A DNA stretch of 64,000 nucleotides from Schistocephalus solidus (Eukaryota; Platyhelminthes; Cestoda; Diphyllobothriidea; Diphyllobothriidae): contig WEDG01006414.1 in NCBI GenBank assembly GCA_017591395.1, forward strand, positions 1 to 64,000. Reading direction: 5' to 3'. Below the pieces are notes generated by a model that was not told where the DNA came from, searched no databases, and saw only the letters and a program-made list of their open reading frames with translations. Position 1 is the stretch's first letter. Every line of letters starts with the position of its first letter. Shown piece by piece: positions 48,700 to 60,689 of the stretch. A program made the position numbers and the translations under genes.

Positions 48700-49430
48700 T
48701 TAACCCCTCCCCACACCTTATATTTCCTATATGATTTTTGATATTAAAGCCTTTAATCTCATCATTCTTTACAGTGAACCCTTGACCTTGCTGTTTTGCG
48801 TTGACATTCTGTGCAAAGTCAAACGTCGGCCTTCTTCTATCCAGTGTCTATGTTATGTAATGCTGTTGCTTACGCCAGCATTACAAGCAAACATATGTGG
48901 GGTTTGGAAACATGGTCTCCCCTAGGATCTGTCAATTTTATAAGACTGTTAATTCTCGCATATTCTATAATTACCCACTTGCCTACTCTTGCTTACTGTT
49001 TCAAAGTTAAACAACTGATGCTCATTATACGAGCAATGGCATCCAAAGAAGCTTTTTTATTTACTGAAAACGTTAAAACATTGTGAATGCATTCTTTTTC
49101 TTAATTGTATAAACTTGCACGCAGTTAGATGATAGAATGTGATAGGAGCTTCTTTTAATTACCAACCGTCCCAGGATTTCCTTAAGAGTGTAATATGATG
49201 TAAGTTGTATTTAAATTTGGAGACGTTAGGTCATCTTTTTGGAAGACGCAAACGTTTAAAAAAAACGTCAGACTTGCTCTTCTTGTCAATTGGGTTAACC
49301 GATTGGTATTGACAAATTTGAGCCACTGTAACTGCAAACTTTCTAGCTATTTAACAGGCACCTGGCCCATTTTATAAGCATTTTTATGACAACTTACTGA
49401 CGTCTCTGTGGCAATTTCCCGTCTCATAGA
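48700..49430. other. AT-rich non-coding DNA
   Basis: Plus frames at 48731-48925 and 48811-49086 lack motifs. Confidence 0.4.
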
Positions 49431-49439
49431 CCGTTTGCG

Positions 49440-49870
49440 ATCGGAATTACCCATAGTTCAGACTCAAACCACCCAACAACTAGTCGTGAGACTGAAAGGC
49501 CACTGTCCACGAGGTGAGACAACAAACGTCATCTGCCTGATCCAGTGTGACTCCTGTAAATTTAAATAAGCCGTATAGACTTGGAAGCGATTACAGTGCC
49601 AGATTGATGAACACATGCGGGCAGGGATGAAAAATGGATCCATGTCTCTGGTGGTGGAACCCTGCACAGACTCTAGGCACACCACATAACCAACGAAACA
49701 AAAGAGGCCTGGCTCACAGACACTACTTCAGCCAATCGTTGTGTCACCCTTCCGACAGCCTACCAAGCCTTCCGGACGAAGTTTCTCGAACGTAAAAGCA
49801 AGCGTAAAATTAAGCCGAACGTGAATTAAAACACGGGGAAATCTACAATGGGCACGCACGTTGCCACGCC
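49440..49870 (+). pseudogene. Penelope-like element, linker and GIY-YIG endonuclease
   Basis: One frame gives QTTQQLVVRLKGHCPRGETT, NVICLIQCDSCKFK (about 49459-49566), a stop where the family has Tyr-Val-Gly, then WKRLQCQIDEHMRAGMKNGS, MSLVVEPCTDSRHTT (about 49580-49690) and, in another frame, ANRCVTLPTAYQAFRTKFLE with RKSKRK (about 49732-49812). This is the complete linker-to-C-terminus order of a PLE endonuclease. In-frame stops disrupt it. It runs towards a (TA)n run at 50020 and meets a minus-strand PLE fragment there. Confidence 0.8.
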
Positions 49871-50017
49871 ATAATCCAAATTCCAATGAAGGCGCAGTCA
49901 TCAATAATGTCAAATCAACCGATACTTTGGAATATGGGAGAGAAGGACGCAAACATGACTGGAAACACAGGATGACAATGAAGCTCAATGTGGACGCAAG
50001 TGATGGCCGGCAACTTT

Positions 50018-50019
<2 letters not shown>

Positions 50020-50056
<37 letters not shown>
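50020..50056. repeat. (TA)n microsatellite at a PLE-PLE junction
   Basis: About 37 bases of TA repeat. PLE sequence approaches it from both sides, in opposite orientations. Confidence 0.97.
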
Positions 50057-50059
<3 letters not shown>

Positions 50060-50600
50060 TGCAATAGAGCCCTGGTTATTACTCTGTCGCTGGCAAAGGG
50101 TCTTTGGGCCTCATGATTTGTTGTCTGATTTTTGACTGCGGTTTATAAGTCACACTGATCCCGAATGGTTTTAGCATTCCTGCCGTCGCCTCAAATCCGT
50201 TCTTCTCATGAGGGATTACCAGGAAGAACTTTGAGTCTTCTCTGTTTGACCAACCAACGTGGAGATTCCTAAAACACTTCTGTAGGAAGGATTTCAAATG
50301 ACGGTTGGCTTTAAATAGGGCGCGTTTCAATCGGTCCTTGTGGATTTTGTTTGTGGTATTGGAATTAATATACCGATTGAGACATGCCTCAGCTGAGTGT
50401 GTTGCCTCCAGGAATCCGCTGACACTTCTAATTGGGCAGGTGCTAAACAATCCTTCTGTCCAATCGTGCAAATCTTTGCTCGGTTTCCAGTCTGCACATG
50501 ACCACTTGCGATAGATGGTCTCGTCTTCTGACCACCAACTGATGTTTATGCGAGCGGGTTGAGATGAAAATCCCGGTTCGACCACAAAAAAATAAATCAC
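50057..50600 (-). pseudogene. Penelope-like element, post-RT linker (173-codon open frame)
   Basis: The minus frame 50600-50079 is open for 173 codons, the second longest in the window. It reads DETIYRKWSCADWK, a region ending AEACLNRYI, KDRLKRALFKANRHLKSFLQ, then a segment ending GISVTYKPQSKIRQQIMRPK and DPLPATE. These are the end of the PLE RT/thumb and the linker, in which MRPKDPLPATE normally leads straight into the GIY-YIG domain. After ATE come two in-frame stops and bases still matching the next few codons (VYRI). Then the element is cut exactly at the (TA)n run, so the endonuclease is missing. Confidence 0.85.
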
Positions 50601-50619
50601 AACTAAACTATGGGATTTT

Positions 50620-52450
50620 GTTGATACATCATTTATATCACGGCATCCAAACCGGTCCTTGGGGTTTATAAGCTGCGAGAGAAAGATGGAGGGTGGTGCG
50701 CTAACTGTATTTGATCCCTTCTTAGTTTTATTTCAAGAAGTTCAGATGTATTTTTCACGTATGAAAGCATTTTCTAGGTCATCGTTTATGGCACCTGATT
50801 GACCGAATTTTTTAAAATGCCCTTCTGCTTGAATTCTTGTCGCTTAATGCTTTGACACCTGATGCCCCATTAGTAGTCATTTTTGGAGGGCAACTTAAAT
50901 AGGTTTTTTATTTCTACCTGATAAATTTATTCATCAAGACACTCGTTTTGGCCCAATTTAGGATACTGTAGACAGGACTGAGAAGAGTTAGATGCGATCG
51001 TTGATATAAGAGCTGAATTTGCCTAACGTAAGGGATACCAACTCGAACCCATTATCAGAAACAGTATCCGATACGGGTTATTCGTACACAGGGAGTTACA
51101 GTATTTAGACAGAACTTCTTTTATGAGAGACGGTGACTATTCTCTAAGTGAACGATTAACTTGGAATATATTTTTTTGCGATAAAAGGATGAAATGGGTG
51201 ATCTATTAATGTTTCAATAAACAACTATAACTTGAAATGGGATTCGACCAACAAATTTCGTTTCGAACTTGAAGTCAATTTCTGAAAATATAGAGTTCAG
51301 ATTTGTGTGGAGCAGGTCTAAATGTTTCATCTTGCTGATGACAAAATGGTGTCATCTCCGTAGCGCATCCATAGAGTTGGTTCAACTGTATGAGGAGCCA
51401 TCGATTCTAATTTATACGTTACGCTTTCAGGCAGAAAGCCGGATTAGGCAAACGCATAAAAAGCCCCTTTTAAGTTGTTGATAGTGTTTGTGGGAATAGG
51501 AAAAATCTGTTTGAAGATAAGGATCTAGTTGTTAAAGTAAATTGCCGGTATTAACATCGTTGGTAGAGGCCTGAAGTAGTCCTTTGGTGAAATTTATCCC
51601 CAAACCAAGCGAAATCAAAAGTGATGAACGAGAACACAGATGAAATGAAATCATTATTTCCTAGAAAATAAACTTGAATCCATTTTTTTTTCATAGAAAT
51701 TACTTTGAATATTCAACGGAGTGTCGAATGCTATTTGTAAACCGATGTCATTGGGTGAAAAAGCCACTTTGAAATGTTACGTTTGGATGCACAGATTAAG
51801 TTAATTAACATTCGCATTGGAATATCGTCCTTTGTGATTTTTCGGGGACTATATAATTTGACACTTGCGGACTCATCCTGTATTAAGGATTTATTAAAAA
51901 AAATCATGAGATGAATTTCTTTCCCATATGTTTATTATTAATGCACAGATTTGGTGATTTTTTAGGGTTGGTGGACAGAGCTTCGTACGCGGAAAGACAG
52001 GCATGCCAAACGATGTAAAAAGAAGGCAAATAGTGTCTGGGGAAAAAATAGGAAGCAACATTGGTTTAATTTTCCACGCTAGTTTCCTAGGCCGTCGACA
52101 GACTTGAGTAATTGTGCGAAAAAAACTTTATATTTTCAACATGCTTCCATATATGATACTTATTTTTTTGATTGCGTCTATAATTGGCTGCCATGTGCAT
52201 CAGGCCTGTCGCCTTGGTTCTCATCCCTTCCGATTTTCCCTGGGGATTTGTTCACGACACCCAGCTCAATTAGACGATTGACACATCACTCATCGGAGTT
52301 CATGGCCTTAAGAAACTGAATATTCGCGTTTTGTCCCCGGCAAAAGTGATTATTCTATCAAGGGTGTGCAGTACCACTTAGACCAGATGATCACACCTTT
52401 GGATTGGCTCGGATGCAGTTAGACGCAGATTAACCTGTTTGTCCACAATA
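50620..52450. other. AT-rich non-coding DNA
   Basis: Short frames only; no shared repeat was noticed. Confidence 0.4.
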
Positions 52451-52530
52451 TACGGCACTACGTGTATCGCATAGGATCTGTTGGACGGCTACTTCTTTAT
52501 CCACTTGGCTAACCCCATACTTAGTTGTAA
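52440..52530 (-). repeat. possible tRNA-derived SINE head
   Basis: The minus strand reads ggggttagccaagtggataaag, a clear A-box. No matching B-box is seen downstream, so support is weak. Confidence 0.3.
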
Positions 52531-52769
52531 AGTAGCCCTGCGATAATATATGTATATAATATGTGATTCATATGTCTCTGTCGCTTAAACTTAAAACACT
52601 ACAAACTCCAGTGCAAACTAATTAATTCAGTCACATCATGTTGATATCAGTGTTTATTATCCTCTCGAATGCAAGGCAACAGCATTGGCATCTGCCACGA
52701 AGTGCAACGCCTTTTCACTCATAAAAATGACAAGGTGCTCTTTGACTTGCAGTCGTCGATAACGAAACT

Positions 52770-53240
52770 CTGTCGTTCCGCTCTGCCTTGACGCTTACTC
52801 TTTAGCCCCGCAGCAGCCGCATGACAGATGAATATTAAAGACAAACACAAGGGAGATTTAAATGGCCCTTTCGGGCTTATTAGCCCTCGTCAGCCAGTCA
52901 TATCCAACCCCAGGTGATACACAATCGGAGTATCGGCAATACTCATCTGCCTTTTCTTATTCTAGCAGCTATGCGGCGGCTGACGAGTCTCGAGAATGAG
53001 CCTCAAGGCAGAGCGGAACGAGAGAGTTCGATTAGCGATCAGTGAGCGTTAATCAACGAATGCAAGTCAATTTTCTCTTTCCTCAACCGCAAGCCAATGA
53101 TCTTGTGGCTCGATAGTTATAGCATCGGACTTCTAATCAACAGATCGTTAGTTTGCGCCTTGACTGGTGCACCACCTGGGGTCTGGTAGGTCCAGCTGAC
53201 AACGGCTAATAAGCCAGAAATGATTATTCTAGTCTCATTA
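52770..53240 (+). repeat. fold-back plus tRNA-Arg-like composite element, copy 2
   Basis: Perfect 17-base inverted arms, gttccgctctgccttga (52775-52791) and tcaaggcagagcggaac (53003-53019), enclose about 211 bases. The inner edges also pair weakly (agcagccgca / tgcggcggct). Downstream, 53107-53170 resembles tRNA-Arg(UCU): ggctcgatagttatagcatc, then ggacttctaatc around the anticodon loop, with a decayed B-box. A shared 3' tail 'gacaacggctaataagccagaaat' follows. Copy 1 is at 18800-19330. Confidence 0.8.
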
Positions 53241-53559
53241 CTCTTTGTCAAAAATACTATTTGTACTGGTTGTTAATTGTGTCACAACCAATAACATGCC
53301 GATGGCCATCTTAACCATCGACGTGAGCACTTCCATAGAGACACCGTCCAAATCAAACTTTATCGTAATCATCATCATCACTGTTACAATTTTGTGAGCA
53401 TGACTAACACAGCTTACGTTTACATCACTGGGAAAACAATCCACGTGCAGTCAACTGAAAACTTTAACAACTACCGTCAAACTCAGATCAATAAACCAGT
53501 GCTCATTAACGGAATGCCAATGCATGCAAATACGAAAAGTTAAGCATCTCCACCAGCGT

Positions 53560-53770
53560 TACCCACGCCAAAAGCACAACAGCTTCCAACATATCCTGCC
53601 TTACCTACCATCGCCCCTGCATATCGTGCCTTGTGCGTAGTCGGTCACTTACGAATTCATTGTAAAGTGACTGACGACCAGGCGAGATAATTGCCCAGTC
53701 AGTCACCACATAGGTCTATTCGGTCATGTTTGTCTCTATGTGGCGAAACCACCAAATAATGCATGTCTCC
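53560..53770 (+). pseudogene. zinc-finger tail of a decayed LINE
   Basis: DNA blocks match the finger array of the 59-kb LINE. 'gtcggtcacttacgaattcat' (53639-53660) corresponds to VGHLRIH, and 'ataggtctattcggtcatgttt' (53721-53742) to GLFGH. Cysteine-coding blocks lie at the expected distance before the first. Indels destroy the frame. The upstream Thr/Pro/Ala-rich stretch fits the linker. Confidence 0.55.
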
Positions 53771-53899
53771 CCCTCAACACGCACACACAACAAAAGATCC
53801 CGTCAAATATCATCCATCTCAGGCACGTTGGTGTGAAGTGTGTACTTTGCCTTCCCCCCAATGTGGCCTAAATGGCACATAAACCCATGCGTGACATGA

Positions 53900-56800
53900 G
53901 CTGCGCAGCATATCGTTGTCAAAAATTGGCGTGATGTGCAGTACCAGATTGCTTGTGGCAGGTTTCGGCCAGCTGTTCAGCTTTGCTGAACACTTACGTG
54001 AAATTCATGCATAAGATGGCAGACCGGCTCAGAGCGTGGACTGATTATGACTGATGTCCACGCAAAAGTTCACAGAGTTATACTGGGGTTGATTTAATAA
54101 AAGTTGCCAGTTTATCCATTTTTCGCAAATGAAGAATTTATCGTAGCTGCTTTATAGGAGTTAGGCGTTCCTTAGTTGGCTATATGTAAGTAGAACTCCA
54201 ATAAACACATTTCACGATTTTCCTGTCATTGGAATTTTCAAACTAATTTTGACTGGAGGCAGATTTTTCGTGTCATCGTGAACCGTGACTCAACTAAGTG
54301 GGTTTACTCACTTTTTGACAGGGACTTATGTGCCTTATCAGCCAAACAATATATATTTATATATAAGATACTTTTTCATATTCTAAGAATATTTGGACTT
54401 AACAAATTTATTTGGGCACCACCGTATACGCCCTAACATAGTTAGTCACACAAGTGGAATGCAACCGTTTATGAATGTATTTGCTCATATTATTTTTCCA
54501 GTAGACTTGAAAAGGTAAATCCTTTAACTGCCGCTCCGGATGGTGCCTCGAACGGATGTGCGTTTTTGTTTTGTAAATTCTCAGGCAACCACAAACAAAT
54601 CCCATACTGCGCATTTAAGCGATGATGTCAGTTCTTCCTAACTTCAAAAGGGTTCTCATATAGCCTGGAATATTTGCTTTTTGAAATCATTCTGCCTGAT
54701 GCAGATTATAGTGTTTAGGGCTGAGTTCGCCCTATCGAAATAAGCCCAATGTCCAGCTTATTTGAATAAAATAACAAAATCTAGAAAATAGCGTTTAAAA
54801 CTAAAAAAAATAAACTTTTAAACCGTCAGTGGTGATTTCTTGCTGTGGAATTATTAAAGTGCTATATATTTTTACTTAATAACATACAAAGTCACTCAGT
54901 TTTGATGTTTATTTTGATTAAAATAGTTTTTGCTCACTCTGCCGTTTGTGCGCTTTCTTAACAAGTCAAAAAACTGGAAGCCAAGTGCTCACGAATCTAT
55001 TTGTTCACATAATTTTGTCAGTTTACTTGGGGACTTAAATCCTTTAAATGTCTCCTAGGAGGTGCCGGCGTGCTACTTTTATTTTTTTGTTTTTTTAGTT
55101 TCCACTCAAACCTTAAAAATACCCTGCGCGTATATCTGATGATGACACTTCCTACTTACTCTCACATTATTGAGGTAGGTTAGAATGATTTTATCATAAA
55201 CGAACGAGATTTTGCTTTTTGTGCACATTACGGGAGATGCAGATAGTTGCATTCGTTTTTCCGTTAGTATGTATCTCAAAATAGCGGCTTTATAAATGCT
55301 CTTCAGGATGAAGTAAGAAAATGCTGCAGAAAATATTAAAAAGAAATAAAAAAGCAAAAGATAACTGCTAGTAGTGCTGTTGAGCCAAATACTGGTGCCG
55401 GAAGCATTTTGATTTGGCTGGCTTTCAGATTTATTTTATTATGAATGTAGCTTATTCTTTAATGTGGAAGAGCAAATTCGAGTAATTATTTGTCTGTTAA
55501 TAAATTAAAGACATCAGTCATTCTAGTACTCAGTTCTCTATTAACAAAGTAAAGCCATCAGTCATTTTCTGACCGCAACGCTGACCAGATTTCTAATTTT
55601 CACATTTATTTAGCTTACTATTAAATTCTGACAAATAAGGGACCTGAACGAACTACAAAAACGCTAGGTTTACTTGGGTTAGTTATTAGAACAACCAGCT
55701 CTGAAACCGTTACGACAGGTTAAACAGCCAGATTTAGAAGGGTTTTAGTTGCACCGACTAAATGTTGATTTTGATCATTTTATTTGTTCTTGATATGTTC
55801 GAAATACTAAGTTGGAAGTAGGCTATCTTTTATTCGAGAGCATTAGAATGCAACTGAGTTCAAAAATCATACGCGGGACATTTTTGTTTATGTTCTGTTT
55901 TCAGTAGCCAAAATGTGGACATCAATAGTGTGAAAGCCGAACCCATTATCAGTTCAGGAAAATCTAATGTGTGCTTTTAACATTAAATGCATAACGAATT
56001 TTGCCAAACTTGAAAAGAATAACAGCCATTTAAACGTGGAAATTGGGACACAGAAATATGCCGACCACGTCCATAAGGGTCACGTTATATAAATACATAT
56101 ATAATGACCTGGGGTGATTTGGATTCCGTGTAATATAATTAAAAGGAAACGAGCTTCATCAGTTATAGTGAGTTGTGGTCCTAAAGTTTGGAGCTTGTGA
56201 AACCACCCAGTATGTGGGAAACACGAACGATTTTAAACGTGCCTGAAATAGGTCCATATCGCTTTTATAGTTTTTGTCACTATAAACGAATATCTGCTGA
56301 CATTACATTCGGATTAGCTGACTTATTCAATTTTGTTTGCGATTGCTGTTCACTTAGTCATCAGAGTGTATGGCAAAGGAAAAGTTTTGGCCATTATCAG
56401 ACGGACAGAAATAAAGCAAAGGAATTTTATCTCATACACATTTGGCTGCTTGGCACAAATGGTAACGCGTCTATCCTACCAACCGACTTTCGTAGGCATG
56501 CCGAGGTCGATTTGGCTGTTTAAATACAAGACGCTTTAGTGCTTCTACCACAGGAATGACTGGAAGTTGCTTTCAATTTTATCAAAATAGCCATCTACAT
56601 TTTTGCGTTTACAAGCTGGTTTCACATTCTAGTCATCGGTTTGTGTATTACGAATTTTTATTTGCTTCCTAAGATGTCTTTTGGTGAGAAAAGATTCATT
56701 CTTGAAGTAGGGAATTCTTCGGTAAATATTATGCTAAGGCGCCTCATCGGAACAATCAAGATTTTCGTCCTTTTTTCTTTTAAACTAGTACCGTTAAAGC

Positions 56801-57950
56801 ATCCCCGCAAATATTCTCCAAGATAACCATATCTGGAAATCAGTTCAAGCAGATCAAAGGTTCAAGTCGGTTAATTTTATCCTCCGAAAATTTAGTTTTC
56901 GTTTGATTGAGAAGAACACTGCGTTTGTGAGCGACAAAAGCATTGTTCTTGTAGTGTAGTATACCTCCCAAATTGGATTTTTTGGCGCCAAAACGACGCA
57001 TAAAATAGCAGTTTTTATTACTCTATGGACAGGTTTTTGCCCAAGAGTTGGGCAAAAACAATTGACTTTTAACTCTGAAGTCCTCAATATACAGCCATGA
57101 TTTCGCTGCATTGGAGCCGTGAACTTTTGTACCATACGTTGGAGTACCAAAAAAGCAACCAGGTTTTCATAGAAACATAAAAATACGTAAAAGTGATGAC
57201 GAGAGTGGCTTGTTTGTTTCTAGATTACGTTTTTTCATCAGTCATCCTTTCGTATTAACATGATTTTTACGCGTTGAAGTAAGGTCACTGGGTATGCGCA
57301 TCAAATAAGTAAATAAAATCCAAAATCTTAACCAGCGCATGGCACAAATGGTGGTTAGACAACTAGAACACTCAAATTGACCAAAAGCCCTTTCAAACCT
57401 AATGTTCAACTACGGACAGACCAGGAAATGTGATTAGATGTGCGTATTCTAAGAACAACGGAAAAACTAAAAAAAATATTGGCGCAATATCCTGACTGAT
57501 TACCCGAAAATGCGATAAGATAACACTTGACATGTGCGAAGTAAATATTTGTAATTGAAATTTCGTTCCACATTTCCCATATCTTGTTAAATTTTGCTTT
57601 GGTATAAATCGATAGGATAGATATTTAATTATGCCCTTCTGGAAGGTCAGCCTCTTAGAGGAAACTTTTCAGTTGATAGGACTGTGTACACGCACGAAAT
57701 CGCCATCAGAACCAGCAGATATTAACATAAGTGATCGCACAGGAGTTTGCGTTTCTGTAGGATGCAGTTGGTATGACACCACATCCTTTTGAATTGAAAA
57801 AAAAACTTCCATTAGATGCAATCTCTAAAACTGGTGGTGGAGAAGAGGAGAAATTGAGGATGACTCTTTTGGCCCCCTAGGCCAGACACGGGAGTAGAAA
57901 AGGCTCGTTGATGTAAAGGGTCTCACCCACGCATAATTACAGGAGGGGTA
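53900..57950. other. AT-rich non-coding DNA
   Basis: Frames at 54408-54614 (-), 56188-56539 (+) and 56854-57150 (-) show no domain or splice support. Confidence 0.4.
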
Positions 57951-57959
57951 ATTATTCCA

Positions 57960-58150
57960 GCTTGCCTAACCTAACATTAGACGAAACCGTAGCCCCATTA
58001 TTTACCCCAACCTAACCGTAAAGTTGTTTTTAGTCCTAAATTTAAGCTTTTACGTAACTAAAGCTTACTTTAACGCTAGTCTTCACACTGACATTGTATC
58101 TCACACTAAACCTATCTTGACCTTAATCATAAACCTAACCAAAGCTTAGA
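57960..58150. repeat. degenerate TAACC-rich tract
   Basis: Recurrent but imperfect aacctaac, ccaacctaacc, aaacctatc and aaacctaacc words over about 190 bases, interrupted by cttaac/ctaaac variants. It looks like an aged array of a telomere-like 5-6-base motif, comparable to 19360-19470. Confidence 0.45.
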
Positions 58151-58159
58151 GGGCAATCT

Positions 58160-59000
58160 TAGGCTGTACCGTATTTAGTGCAGCTGCAGACAAAGTAATT
58201 ATGTCGGGGAGGAACTGTGCCGAAACACGCATTAACAGGGAAAAGAAATAGTTCTAATTCTCAGTCGACCGTATTGAAAAAACACACTTACGTTTGTGTT
58301 TCCTGACATTTTCGCTTTAGGTTATGTCCGTATGAGCCACAAGTGACCTTCCTTGAATTTTGTCTGGGTTGAAATCTAGTAGCAATCCTTATTATGTCCC
58401 TCTGTATATTGAATGCTGAGAGTGTGTCTGGGCTGGGTACTCAGTCACGTGGCAAGCATGAAAGGCATAGGCTTCTTCTAAAGTCATTCTCATTGAGTTC
58501 TACCGATTCCCACATCAAACCTGGTTGTGATAAAGCAATCGCAGCAATTAGTTCGTATACCTACCATCCACAATAAAGTAAAAGATGCAAAGTTGGAATG
58601 TTACAGCACCACTTTTGTAAACCCCAACACCAGAGGAGTGCATTTCTTTGTCGTCTCCATCGTCTCTATAATTTAACGGATTTTGTGTCAGGTTGCCTAA
58701 ATTCATATCGAAAATCATCGAACGTTTTTGAAAATAAGATTAGGAAAGATTGTTACCTAGCCAATCACAGCATTATGTGCTTCATTTTGAATAATGTCCT
58801 TAATTTACAAATTTAAGCATCTATTGTTCGATTGATTGTCCTCAAGCAAATGCAAAATATACAAAATGGATACATAACTTTCCAATATAAAGCTGGTATG
58901 TATTACTCTAAAAAGAAATGCAGTGAATAAAACTTGCAACTCGAATCTTCCTTTTTTGACAAAAACCAGTGCCCCCCTAATGTGGTATTTAATATATTAT
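58160..59000. other. non-coding DNA, nothing recognised
   Basis: Frames at 58394-58576 and 58598-58816 have no motif. Confidence 0.4.
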
Positions 59001-59002
59001 TA

Positions 59003-60683
59003 TTCCAGGCTACGACTACGGTTTATGACTTGCTCTTCGCGGACGACTGCCCATGATGGAGGAGGACATGCAAAGGAGCATGGACCTCTTCGCCGCAGGC
59101 TGCGCCAATTTTGGATTAACAACCAGTACATCCAAAACGGTTGTCATGCGCCGAGCCGCCTCCGAGCACGAAATACAATGCTCCGCTAATCAATGTCAAC
59201 GATGCTCAACTCAAAAACGTATAAAACTTAGCTTATCGAGGAAAGCACGCTGTCACACAACATGAGAATCGATGACGAGGTTGCCCAATGGATCTCCAAA
59301 GCTAGTCATGCTTTCGGCCAGCTGCAGGCCTTCGTGTGGAATTGCCACGGTATTCACCTGAACACCAAACTGAAGATGTACAAGGCCGTCGTCTTGAAAA
59401 CACTACTTAACGGAGCGGAGACCTGGACCATCTACTCGCACCAAACCAGGAAGCTGAATCACTTAAATCTCAGCTGCCTCCGCAGAATACTAAAGCTGAG
59501 ATGGTAAGACAGGATCCCGGACACGGAAGTCCTGGAGCGGACCGGAATCCTCAGCATCCACGCCGTGCTGAGGCAAGTGCAACTGCGATGGCGCGGGCAA
59601 ATGATAAGAATGGATGACGAACGACTGCCCAAATGACCTTTCTACGGAGATGTCGCTTTGGCTGCTCGCCGACAGGGAGGTCAAACGATGCTACAAGCAC
59701 ACTTTGAAGAAATCGCTGAAGCAACTGCAAATCAACCCGGCGACCTGGCAGGACATCGCCCAGCATAGACCGGCATGAAGAAGATCCGTGAAGACTGGTT
59801 TAGCAATCTATGAGACCAAACCGGATCGCCGCCGCCATTGCAAAAAGAGCGGCACGAAAGTCCCCAGCGCCCCGGTCGAACACAATCAATGCCAGGCCCT
59901 GCCAACATGCCCGCGCTCTCAATGCATCTTCCGCACGCGAATCGGCCTAGTTGAACATCTTCGGACGCAATGTGCCAACAATCCGACAATTTTAATTTCT
60001 ACGTCAAATTCTGCCAACACTCCTTCAGACTCCCCTACCCTCACTCCTGGCGTCAAATTTCATTACCCTCACCATCATAGAGACCACATCTCAATAATCC
60101 TCGCCTGTAACCCCACCACTGCCACTGCCACCGCCTTCAGTACCACCACCACCACCAGTGATAGGGACTCGCTCCTAAACTGTCCTCAATGCGACCGCAC
60201 ATTCACCTAACGCATCTGCCTGGTAGGTCACTTGCGCATCCATCGTACAGAGACCAGTGAACCAGTGCCTGGAGCACTAAACACACAGCAGATATCGCTG
60301 CGTCCACTGCCCTGACTGTCCTCGCGCATTCACTCATCGCATGGGCCTATTCGGTCACATTCGCATCCATGACAGCACAATTCACCGTAATGCCAACAAC
60401 ACTGATACAAAATGCACACCCTCCGATCCTGCCATTCTTAATGCCACTGCCACCCCACTATCATGAATGACATTCCCCCAGCCCCTTCCAATTTCTCCTG
60501 CCCACAAAGTGCCCACAACTTCAACTCACGAATTGGCCTGGTCAGTCACCTGCAAATCCATCGCACGGAGGCTGGTGAACCAATGCCTGGGGCTCCAACA
60601 TACACTGCCCTCACTGCTCCCGCACATTAACACACCACGTGGGCCTTTTGGGACACATGCGCCTCCATGACAACCTGCAGTAA
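59003..60683 (+). pseudogene. zinc-finger LINE, 3' half (RT catalytic site to C-terminal finger array)
   Basis: This is the best-preserved non-LTR element here, truncated at its 5' end just before the RT active site: TTVYDLLFADDC at about 59008-59050 (FADD intact). It continues with [98 protein letters not shown] and RMDDERLPK. A basic stretch and finger-like units follow. The first is CPRSQCIF with EHLRTQC; it is followed by a Ser/Thr/Pro linker with TATATAFSTTTTTS and then about four C2H2-type units built on CP.C.R.F…GL.GH.R.H. It stops at TAA 60681-60683. At least seven frameshifts or stops break it. The finger array probably binds the element's RNA or target DNA. It is the same family as the 3.1-kb and 53.6-kb remnants. 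Confidence 0.88.
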
Positions 60684-60689
60684 ACCACC

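Noticed and set aside
50079..50600. 173-codon minus frame as a host gene
   Set aside because: It matches the post-RT linker of Penelope-like elements, ending at the usual start of the GIY-YIG domain.
49440..50600. A single PLE whose endonuclease has been inverted in place
   Set aside because: The plus fragment has its own linker (VVRLKGHCPRGETT), different from that of the minus fragment (MRPKDPLPATE), so they are two copies of different subfamilies.
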